Of a stretch of 64,000 bases of DNA, positions 35,322-44,131 are shown in pieces (the stretch's first letter is position 1; every line of letters starts with the position of its first letter). Under the pieces are notes generated by a model. It worked only from the letters and a program-made list of their open reading frames with translations. It searched no databases and was not told where the DNA came from. Source of the DNA: Austropuccinia psidii. Its lineage: Eukaryota; Basidiomycota; Pucciniomycetes; Pucciniales; Sphaerophragmiaceae. The position numbers and the translations under genes are program-made. The stretch spans positions 54,320,937-54,384,936 of the forward strand of contig JALGQZ010000001.1 in assembly GCA_023105745.1 (NCBI GenBank). The letters are read 5' to 3'.

Positions 35322-36331
35322 CTCAGGGTTCTAATCTAGCCCTTTCTAGTCAGCCTCTTGTCTCTAAAACTGATCCAAGTTTCCTCAAGATAATGGAGCA
35401 GATGACTCAATTCATGGGGCAACTCACTCAAGCAGTTGCTCCCAGGGACAATTACAAGGCCCCTGCTTTCAAGACTCCATCCATGAAGGCACCTCATTTT
35501 TTTGATGGTACTCAAGCTCATAAATTGAGAGGATTTATCCAATCCTGTCAATTAATCTTCCATAATTATCCAGCAAATTTCTTCTCTGACAGGAAGAAAG
35601 TTCTTTACTCAGCTTCTTTTCTCACTGGTGGAGCTGGAAAGTGGAGTGAACCCTATCTCTCAAATATTTCCAATGAAGGCCCTTCCTACCTCCTAAATAA
35701 TTGGCCATTATTTGAATCTCAATTATTCACTCTGTTTGGTGACCCCAATGAAGTCAGGAAAGCTGAACAAGAGTTGGACAATTTGATGATGAAGGAAAGT
35801 GGTCATGTATCCTTGTACATTGCAGATTTCAAAAGCTTAATGTCAAGAATTGGGGATTGGGGGGAAAGAGCTTATATCCATGTTTACAGAAGAAGATTGG
35901 CATCAAGATTATTGGATCAGTTGGCTTCTCACCCTGGAACTTTTGATACTCTTCAAGAACTTATGGATGTCACTTTAGAATTAGACACAAGATTTCATGA
36001 GAGGAAAAAAGAAAAGGGTGGCAATCAAGAGAAGAAGCCTCCAGTCAATGGATCCAATCAATATAGGCCTCCTCAAAGCTCATCTTCAAAGATGCCTCAC
36101 CAGAAGAAGAACAAGAAGGGCAAGCAGTTCCAATCTTCAAAGGACAAACCTCATGCTGCTCTCCTCAATAAGGACAATAAATTAATTGGTTCTGAAAAGG
36201 AGAGGAGGATCAAAGAGGGGTTGTGTACTTATTGTGGTGGAAAGCACCCAGTTGAAAAATGCTTCAAGAGACCTCAGAACAAGGCTGGGTCATCATCAAG
36301 AGGCTTCCCTAGCAAGCAGGGAAAAGCCTGA
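35322..36331 (+). pseudogene. Element A gag, C-terminal part
   Basis: Resumes the A gag frame at the CTCAG duplication and runs open to the TGA at 36,329-36,331. It includes the capsid segment (MEQMTQFMGQLTQA, RKAEQELDNL, GDWGERAYIHVYRRRL) and a Lys-rich stretch. The knuckle CTYCGGKHPVEKC has the same C-X2-C-X3-H-X4-C spacing as in B. Without the nested B, A gag would be one uninterrupted frame, so this gag is broken only by the insertion. Confidence 0.85.
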
Positions 36332-36382
36332 GTGGGGATCATTATGTGTTCAATGGTTCTCACTTATTTCCTTCAAGAGCAT
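36319..36382 (+). promoter_or_regulatory. Element A gag-pol -1 frameshift signal
   Basis: GGGAAAA at 36,319-36,325 in gag phase, then a 6-nt spacer. The stem is GTGGGGATCAT (36,332-36,342) with ATGGTTCTCAC (36,353-36,363): 11 pairs including three G-U. The loop GTGTTC (36,346-36,351) can pair with GAGCAT (36,377-36,382): 6 pairs, two of them G-U. The second loop is 13 nt. Geometry is identical to B and C. Confidence 0.72.
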
Positions 36383-39300
36383 TATTGTGCACTCTGAATA
36401 CTAGTGTCAAGAAATCTTTAAAATTTCTTATTTTCTCTTCTTTCTCTGATATTTTTTATAGTATTCTCATTGATTCTGGTGCTACAAAATCCTTTATTGC
36501 AAAGGATTTTGTTCTCAAGTACTCATTGACTCTGTCAGAGCTCCCTGAAAAGATTCCTCTTTTCATTCTGGATTCTAATTAATCCCCTGCCTTGTTCATC
36601 AACCATTATACCAAGTGGGTAGTTGACTTGCCTTCCTTCCCAAGCTTTCAATGGGACTTCTTTATCATAGATTAACCCAAGGGAGAAGACCTGATATTGG
36701 GCTATGATCTTCTTTGCCATTTTAATCCCATTATTGTTTGAAAAAATGGATTGATCACCTATTATTCTAGTCATAAGGATTCTATTGGTATTACTCCTTC
36801 TACTAGTAATGACTTAGCCACTGCTGTCAACAGTGTTGCTCTGGTTGGTGAACTTAAGACACCTTCCCTTCCTTCTTCTGTCTATATCCCTTCCATCATT
36901 CCCTCTCAGTCATTACTTCCATTAAGAGATGAAGTCTTCAAAGAGATAAAGGATGTTGGAGAAGATGTTGCCATATCTTTACTTCATCTCTTCCAAGGGT
37001 TTATGGACCTTCCTCTCTTATCTTTTCATGCCTCCCTGGAGGAGCAGTGGGATGAGGAGGAAGAGCCAGAAGAAACTGAAACTGTGTTGAAGGTAGTCCC
37101 TCCTGCTTATCACCAATATTTGAATGTATTCTCCAAGGTGAAAGCAGAGAAACCTCCTCCACACCACGCCTGTGATCGCCATATCGAATTGGAGGGTCTT
37201 CTACCTCCAATTGGTGTTATCCACTCCTTATCAAATAAAGAGTAAGAAACACTACGGGCCTACATTTCAGAGAATGTAGAGAAAGGTTTCATTAGACCAA
37301 GCTCTTCTTCAACAAAAGCACCTGTCCTTTTTGTTAAGAAAAAGGTTGGAGGTCTTTGTTTGTGTGTTGATTACCGCAAACTTAATTCTGTTACTAGGAA
37401 GAACAGGTACCCTGTTCCTCCTATGAACCAGCTCCTTACCATATTCAACGGTTCCACTATCTTCTCCAAGATAGCCTTGCGTGGTGCATATACCCTTCTG
37501 AGAATCAAAGAGGGGGATTAGCACTTAACTGCCTTTAGAACCAAATATGGTAGTTATGAGTATTGTGTCATGCCATTTGGTTTGACCAATGCTCCTGCTT
37601 CTTTCCAGAATCTAGTAAATGATATCTTTGCAGATTTCTTGGATGTGTTTGTTGTGGTTTATTTAGATGATATTATGGTCTTTTCCAGGTCTGAGGAGGA
37701 ACATGTCAAACATGTGGCCTCTTTCCTCCAAAGACTGAGGGACAATAATCTGTTTGCCAAAGCCTCCAAGTGTGTATTCCATGCCTCAAGTGTGGAATAC
37801 TTGGGCTATGTTGTTTCAAGTGATGGCCTCAAGATAGATTCTTCAAACGTTCAGCAAATCCTCAATTGGCCTCAGCCCAAAAACATCAAGGCCCTTCAAT
37901 TGTTTCTTGGCTTTGCCAATTTTTATTGTCGTTTAGTTAAAGATTATTCCAAAAAAATTACTTCTCTCACTTCCCTCCTTAAAAAAGATTCTCCTTTCAT
38001 CTTCAATGAGGAAGCTCTTAGTCAGTTTCAAGCACTCAAAGAAGCTTTCACCTCTGCTACTATCCTATCTCACTTTAATCCTTCTCTACCTACTATAGTA
38101 GAGACTGATGCCTCTGATTATGCTTTGGGTGCTGTACTGAGCCAGGTGAATGACTCAGGAAAGCATCCCATTGCATTTGATAGTGGCAAGCTTCTCCCAG
38201 CTGAGCTGAACTATGAAATTCATGACAAGGAACACCTTGGAATAGTTTGGGCTCAAAAGCGCTGAAGAGCATTTCTTCTCTCTCTTTCCAATTCTTTTGA
38301 GGTCTTGACAGACCACTCTTCCTTGCAGTATTTTATTTCTTCCAAAGTTCTTACTCGTCGTCAGGCCCATTGGGCTGAATTCCTTTCAGAATTTCACTTC
38401 ATTATCACTTACTTCCCAGGCAGGCTGGCCACTTTTCCAGATGCCTTGTCACGTCGGGACGACGTGTACCCAGAGAGGGGGGTGGACTTCATCAGCAAGA
38501 ATCCTCAAAATTTTCATCAAGTAATCAAGCAAGATGGAATTCAAGAGTCAAGATTCTTTTCAATCAAAGTGGAAGTGTTTTCAGATTTAGTTGACAAGAG
38601 TCAAAAAGAAGTATGGCAAGACAAAGACCATAAATAAATACTCAAGAAACTAGCAAGAGGTGAATCAATTCCATATTATTCTGTTGAACCTCAAGCCAAG
38701 TTGTCATTATTCAAATATAGAGTGGTAATCCCAAGAAATGAAGAACTTCTACTCAATATTCTTCAAAAGCATAATGACTCACCTTTTGCTTGCCATCCTG
38801 GCCAGGACAAGACCCTCAAGCTCATCAAGAGGGATTTTTATGGGGCTGGCAGGAATCAATTCATCAAGAACTATGTGTCCTCATGTCATAAATGTTCAAG
38901 AAACAAGAACATTCACCACAAGAAGTTTGGGCTACTCAAGCCTCTTCAAATTCCATCTGGTCCTTGGAATTCCTTACCAATGGACTTTATCACTCAATTG
39001 CCCTTGTCAAACAACTTTGACTCAATTCTAGTAGTTGTGGACAGGTTCTCAAAAATGGCAATCTTCATTCCAACTTATGGAACAATCACTGCTCTGGACG
39101 TAGCTCAAATCTTCATTAGTCATGTATTTTCCAAGCATGGCCTTCCAGTCAGTATTGTCAGTGATAGAGGATCTTTATTTGTTTCATCATTTTGGACTCA
39201 ATTATGTCAGCAGCTCAAGATATCAAGAGATCTTTCAACTGCTTTTCATCCTGAAACAGATGGACAGACAGAGATGTTAAATCAGATTCTAGAACAGTAT

Positions 39301-40047
39301 CTTTGGATGTATGTCAGCTATCATCAAGATGACTGGTACACCTGGCTCCCTTTGGCTGAATTTGCCTATAATAATGCAGAACAGTCATAAACAAAGCAAT
39401 CACCCTCTTTCACCATTTATGGAAGAAATCCCAGCTTTGACTCAATCCATATTTCTCAAGACTCACCTGCTGGAAAGTTGTCAACAAAACTCCAATCAGT
39501 ACAGCAAGTTTTCAAAGAAGAATTAGAGTCAGAAATAAGGAGATTCAAGAAGTATGCATATAGAAATAGGGCAATTCCACCTGATTTCCAACCTGGGGAC
39601 AAAGTATGGCTAGCTTCCAAGAACATCAAGACAACAAGACCCACCAATAAATTATCAGAAAGATTGTTGGGACCTTTTGAAGTTCTGAAGAAGATTGGCA
39701 GTCATGCATATCACCTCAAGTTGCCTCAGCAATGGAAGACAGTTCACCCTGTATTCCATGTGTCCTTATTAGAACCATTCAAGCATTCAACTATCCCAAA
39801 TCGGCATCAATTGCCGCCACCACCAGTTTTAGTGGAGAAGCAAGAAGAATGGGAAGTGGCTCAGGTTCTGGACTCAAAACTCAAAAGTGGTAAATTATGG
39901 TATCTTGTAGAGTGGAAAGGATTCAGTGAAGACCCAAAAAGAACCACTTGGGAGCCAGCTTCCAACCTTACCAACTCACCAGACCTTGTCAAGGATTTCC
40001 ATTTGTTATATCCAGACAAGCCTGGTCCAAATACCTCAAGAGTTTGA
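36325..40047 (+). pseudogene. Element A pol: protease to chromodomain
   Basis: Protease DSGAT at 36,472-36,486. RT motif A reads SKIALRGAY (37,465-37,490), so the first catalytic Asp is lost. [13 protein letters not shown] and YLDDIMVFS are intact from 37,570. RNase H has TDASDYALGAVLSQ. Integrase starts near 38,750 with HNDSPFACHPGQDK, CHKC, MDFITQLPLSNN, SDRGSLF and HPETDGQTE. The chromodomain EEWEVAQVLDSKLKSG, WYLVEWKGF, TTWEPA lies near 39,845-39,965 and ends at TGA 40,045. Stops: TAA 36,580ff, TAA 36,673-36,675, TGA about 36,739, TAA about 37,243, TAG about 37,519, TGA 38,263ff, TAA 38,635ff, TAA 39,388ff. Confidence 0.88.
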
Positions 40048-40050
40048 TTA

Positions 40051-40186
40051 TTGTTCTTGGTGGGGAGAAGAAGTTATGAAAGTAAGTTCCTCTCCTTGCA
40101 TGCACCTTTAAGGGGGTATCCTACCCATATGTTGTTGTAAGTATCACCTCGGCCACTTTGTGAGCACTTGTCAATTCTTTGGACAG
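40051..40186 (+). other. Element A post-pol intron-like module, copy 1
   Basis: GTTCTTGGTGGGGAGAAG, then TATGAAAGTAAGT. The donor-like GTAAGT is at 40,082-40,087 and the acceptor-like TTTGGACAG ends at 40,186; the span is 105 nt. It lies directly after the pol stop. Confidence 0.6.
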
Positions 40187-40336
40187 GTTCAGGAAGCATA
40201 CAACATCAATACCCTCTGTTTGGACCTTATCAAGATATGGCCAAATGTTTTCTTTCTTTCTCTTTGTCTTTTCTTTTATTTATCATTTTATTTATGCCAA
40301 TCATCATAATTCAAGACATTTATTACTTCAAGTCAT

Positions 40337-40410
40337 TTACGGCAATTCATTTCAGAAGTTAATTATGGCAATTCATTTCAGAAGTCATTTATGGCAAATT
40401 ATTTCAGTTT
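40337..40410 (+). repeat. Three short tandem repeats between the intron-like modules of A
   Basis: Three near copies of a 23-27 bp unit with TTATGGCAATTCATTTCAG as core. The same arrangement lies, reversed, in element D at about 61,425-61,510. Confidence 0.6.
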
Positions 40411-40545
40411 TATGGTGCTTGGTGGGGAGTGGAAGTTATGAAAGTAAGTTCCATCTCCTGGTATGCATCCCTGAGGGTTTTACTTCTTGTAAAACATTAC
40501 CTTGGCCACTCTGTGAGCATCAAATGCTTCATTTTCATTCTTCAG
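40411..40545 (+). other. Element A post-pol intron-like module, copy 2
   Basis: TATGGTGCTTGGTGGGGAG, then GTAAGT at 40,444-40,449, CCTTGGCCACTCTGTGAGC, and the acceptor-like TTTTCATTCTTCAG ending at 40,545; the span is 102 nt. Confidence 0.6.
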
Positions 40546-40821
40546 GCACTTCTTGGCCAGACTCAAGCAACTCACCACAAGGAAGACCAGCCATCAGGAT
40601 TTTTCTTTATTTCTTTTCTTTACTCTCATTTTCTCTTATTCTTTTATTTCTTTCTTTCTTTAATTGTATAATTTTCTTTCTTTTATTTCTTTAAAGCAGC
40701 AGCATCCCCTTCCCAAATGCATGTATTGGGAGGTTCCATTGTCTTTTTTTTATTTTTATTTTTTAGTAGTTATAAGAGTGGGGATGGAAGTCAAACCAAA
40801 CACAAACAAGGAAAAGGAAAA

Positions 40822-42056
40822 CTAGTTATCTCTACCCAAATCATCAAAAGTTCTCTGGAAGTCATTTATCAACTCATCTTAATACCAGGCAAGTTTAGCA
40901 GCCATCTCTTCAGAAGCAGTCCCTGGAATCATTCTATCATTGGCATACATGATCACCTCTCTGCTATTTTTATCAACCCTTCTGAATAATCTGGCCACAG
41001 CATCTTGATTTTCACTCTCCGCATTGGGATCTTCTCTGGTAACTCGGATAGGCCAACAATCCCTTCTTTGAAACACTTTAGCGGCAGGAAACGGTAAAGG
41101 AGACAAACCATCCCTTTTTCTACTGGAGCTGGCCTCAGGTTGGAGTTGACGAGAGGTGGGCATGGGTGAGATTCTGGAAGGTTGGACTGGTGATGGCCTT
41201 ACTTCTGGATTCAAGGCATGCCTGGCATGGGAGGTAGTTGGTGAAGGAGGAGGAATTGTGGAAGGAATGGAAGCAAGCATTGGTTGGAAGACTCTTGGGG
41301 TACTGGGAATTACTTGGCTTTGTAATCTGTTGGCAAGAGGCTTAGCAGAGGAATTTCTGGATGGATGGCCAACTGAATGAGGGACAACTTCAACTTCTTC
41401 ACCATCCAACTCATCACTCCCCTCAGCGTCTGGATCAGATGGGGAATCAGAAATTCTTCTTATCTTTTTCACTACCTTCACTACTTCATCAGTATTGGTC
41501 CTTGAGATTGGGACTTCTGATCTGTAATGTATGGGCCTACCACCAACTAGAATGGGCCCTCCAACACTAGTCCATCTTGCCACATCCCTCTGCCCCGAAC
41601 CAGTCACTACATCAAAATATCAGTACCAATTCAATCAAGACATGCAAATCACTCACATTGAGAAAATCCTGAGGTTGCATCAGGAGTAGGTTCCTGAAGA
41701 ATGGGGAATTCCTGCCCATAAGGCCCATCTTTCTTGCTCCATAAGTGCCTCCTGATGTTGGACAAAGTTGACCTGGTACGACGACATGGTTTCTCTCCAA
41801 TGAAGCAAAAGTGGCATTTTGATGATCGAGGATTGTAATGTTGAAAGCAATCCTTACCCTTGGCCAAACATTCAGTACAGGCAGGATCAAGAACTTCAAC
41901 TGCTCTGAACCCATCATAGGTTTGGGTGGGATCAAAATGACCATAAGATGCCATGGAAGGGGAGGACAATTGACTGAATACGCCAGAACAACAAAGAACA
42001 GATGGTGGCAGTGCAGAAGGAGAAGATTCAGTGAGTTCAGTCAGTTTGGAACTCAT
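40822..42056 (-). CDS. Antisense two-exon gene for a Zn(II)2Cys6 zinc-cluster protein inside element A
   Basis: Exon 1 is 42,056-41,657. A 50-nt intron (41,656-41,607) starts GTGAGT, has a branch-like TACTGAT and ends TGTAG. Exon 2 is 41,606-40,879. Joining them keeps one frame across a phase-1 junction, giving 375 codons to a TAA at 40,881-40,879. Beyond that TAA the frame stays open for 18 codons to TAG at 40,824-40,822, so the TAA may be a recent nonsense change. Residues 60-91 have six Cys (60, 63, 70, 81, 84, 91) spaced C-X2-C-X6-C-X10-C-X2-C-X6-C, the fungal binuclear zinc-cluster pattern, followed by a basic stretch (CRRTRSTLSNIRRHLW). The middle is Pro/Ser-rich and the C-terminal part charged and helical-looking. 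It runs opposite to pol, between pol and the 3' LTR. Zinc-cluster proteins are usually DNA-binding regulators; the target here is unknown. Confidence 0.72.
41607..41656 (-). other. Intron of the antisense zinc-cluster gene
   Basis: A 50-nt sequence with GTGAGT donor, TACTGAT branch-like element and TAG acceptor on the minus strand. Removing it joins two long ORFs in frame (Gln-Leu-Thr across the junction). Read on the plus strand it has no splice signals, which explains its survival through rounds of plus-strand retrotransposition. Confidence 0.75.
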
Positions 42057-42657
42057 AACTGAATAATATGCAAGCAGAAGATTCAAGATGTCAGAATCAA
42101 TCTACTCCATATCAAGAAAAAAAATTTTGACCTCAAGGAAATGGGGGCCATAACTCAATTATGCCCCCCCTCAAAGCCTCCAAGGTGAAGGTTCATACCC
42201 CTTTGGGGCTGAACCCATCACCCAGGGCCTCCCCTGAAACCTTGGGGAGGCCAGGATCTTGATGGTCCTGGACCCCATCAATGGGTCCAGGCCATGTATG
42301 GTGAAAATTGGATTTGGGCCAATTCTGGGCCCCTTGGTCACCCTGGGTCCCCAGCAAATTTGGGCCCAGGGGCTCCATTTTGGTCCTGGGGGCCTCCAAT
42401 AGCCCCCACGGACCGTGGACCATAGGACCCCAAAGACCCAAAATGCCCAATAATGGCCATAAATCATGAAATGACTAAAACTAACCAAAGCACCCAAAAG
42501 GGCCTAAAAGGCCATAAAAATCAAAAATATCTAGATTCATCAGGGAAGAGGCCACAGCCCAAAAACACCTTTGAGGGCTATTGAGGCCATTTCCATGGAC
42601 AATGGGGACAAGACTCCTTGGAGAAAATTTCTTCATGATCTAATTGGATTAATCCTT
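42057..42657 (+). other. Element A 3' noncoding region, GC-rich part
   Basis: Unusually G/C-rich for the window (42,170-42,430), with GGCCC/GGGCC-rich words. It aligns by eye with the reverse complement of 60,540-61,030 in element D. The overlapping minus-strand frames (42,171-42,497) look like composition artefacts. Confidence 0.55.
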
Positions 42658-42691
42658 GCCCAATGAGTACACTTCATATACTCATTGGGCA
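42657..42691 (+). other. Conserved 13-bp hairpin near the 3' end of element A
   Basis: GCCCAATGAGTA (42,658-42,669), loop CACTTCATA, TACTCATTGGGC (42,679-42,690), with one extra T-A pair outside. In D (60,378-60,410) the stem is GCCAGATGAGTA/TACTCATCTGGC: two base pairs changed on both sides. The loop is identical. Confidence 0.65.
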
Positions 42692-42975
42692 TCATTTTTT
42701 GAGCACAAGAGGTCAGTGGCTATTATTTTGGGATATATCCCAAGGGAAAGGTTAATTGAATCAGAAGAAAAGAAAAGCATATTTCGAAGTGGAATACTTA
42801 CTCAAAACTGGAAAGAAGGGGGAATCAATTTAATTTGACAGAGAAGAATTGAAGAAGGATTTTCAGGATAATGGTAAAGAGGAAAAAAAATTTAAAAACA
42901 AATTTTTTGAAAAAATGTGGGGATATTGAGATGCCACTCAACAGTGGCAGGATATTATGGTGTTCAGGAGCCCAC

Positions 42976-42995
42976 CAGTTTCAAGAGGGGGATAC
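42976..42995 (+). other. Element A polypurine tract
   Basis: AGTTTCAAGAGGGGGATAC ends directly before the TGTAACA start of the LTR. The equivalent tracts in B, C and D share TTTCAAGRKGGGGG. This is the expected plus-strand primer site for reverse transcription. Confidence 0.75.
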
Positions 42996-43739
42996 TGTAA
43001 CAACCATCGATCAGGGGTAAGGGTATTCATTCATATACCAACTCAAACACCTCAAAATCAGAAGATCCACTGTTTCAGCAATCTTCATTCTGAAACAAGC
43101 ATACAGTTTGGTACATTAATACAGCCTGTCAATACCTGTACAGGTTGGATTCACCCAATACAGTTTCAATACACCAGCATCAAACTGTATGATCACTCAA
43201 ATACACCACACCTCTTGTACAGGCTCTGTACAGCTGTACAGGACCTGTATTGGCCAGACTCAATTCAATAATTCAATCCTCTCATGAAAATTCTTCCTCT
43301 GGACCAGGGCTGGTGTTTCTCACATATACCAGCCCCTCTTTCTCCCCCCTGGGGACTTTTCCCCAGTTAATTAATTTAGTTTATTTATTATTTTATAATT
43401 TGTCTTATCCTTATTTTGGGTATTATAATTAGTTGATTTTAAGTTAGTCTTTGCATTTCTCTCTTTGCCTTTACAGTATGAGTTGGGTGGCCATATCCTT
43501 ATTAACCCTTCTCTTTCCATTCTGACAGGTTGAAACAGTGGACTTGGACTTGTTTGTGGCTGGCTCTTCTATTTCTTACTATTATTTTCTGTTGCTGCTT
43601 TTCTCCTATCTTTTATTATAGTAATACATTCCTTACACTCTTAAGTGTATTCAATCCTTCCATATCCTTGAGCCCTCCATAAGCAAGTCCCAGTTTACTG
43701 AGTGCCAGGCCCTCTTCACTTCAAAGAGCCCCTGTGACA
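42996..43739 (+). repeat. 3' LTR of element A (chimeric junction with C)
   Basis: 744 bp, starting TGTAACAACCATCG and ending CCCTGTGACA. It carries the same U3 TACAG/CTGTA cluster, inverted repeat, CTGGGGA hairpin and AGTTAATTAATTTA as the 5' LTR. It is followed without a gap by the middle of element C gag, and the flanking 5 bp do not match those of the 5' LTR. Confidence 0.8.
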
Positions 43740-44078
43740 GTTACCCTGGAACTTGATACCAGGTACCATGAAAGGCAAAAGCAGAAAAATCACTATCAAG
43801 AGAAGAAACCTGAAGCCCCAAGATCAAGTACTTCTCATCCTCAAAATTCCCCAAGTTCAAGTCATAAGAAGGAGAAGAATCTTCAGAAGAGGGACAAGAC
43901 CCATTCTTCTTTGTTGAATAAGGACTTCAAGCTCATGAACTCTGAAAAAGAAAGAAGAATCAAAGAGGGTCTTTGTACCTATTGTGGTGGGAATCATAGT
44001 CTTGAGTCTTGTTTCAAAGGGCCTCAAAACAAGCTTACCCAACTGTCAGGCCAATTTCCCAGCCAGGGAAAAGCCTGA
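43740..44078 (+). pseudogene. Element C gag, C-terminal fragment
   Basis: It begins inside gag (TLELDTRYHERQKQK). It has a Lys/Ser-rich stretch and a knuckle CTYCGGNHSLESC with C-X2-C-X3-H-X4-C spacing, and ends at TGA 44,076-44,078. The first ~320 gag codons, the leader and the 5' LTR of C are not in the window. Confidence 0.8.
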
Positions 44079-44131
44079 GTGGAGACCATGTTGTGCTCAA
44101 TGGTCTTCACAGTTTTCCTTCCAGAGCACAA
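44066..44131 (+). promoter_or_regulatory. Element C gag-pol -1 frameshift signal (best-preserved pseudoknot)
   Basis: GGGAAAA at 44,066-44,072 in gag phase; 6-nt spacer; 11-bp stem GTGGAGACCAT (44,079-44,089) with ATGGTCTTCAC (44,100-44,110), one G-U. The loop TTGTGCTC (44,091-44,098) pairs perfectly with GAGCACAA (44,124-44,131). Loop 1 is 1 nt and the second loop 13 nt. Stem positions 5, 6 and 8 differ from A or B while remaining paired. Confidence 0.78.

Noticed and set aside
42171..42497. Minus-strand Gly/Pro/Trp-rich ORFs next to the antisense gene
   Set aside because: Arise from the GC-rich block; the homologous block in D (60,590-60,980) does not keep the same frames.
42996..43739. 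Reading this LTR as a solo LTR inserted in C gag
   Set aside because: A typical polypurine tract and A-family internal sequence lie directly on its left, and C gag is not present there, so it is the 3' end of an element rather than a solo LTR.
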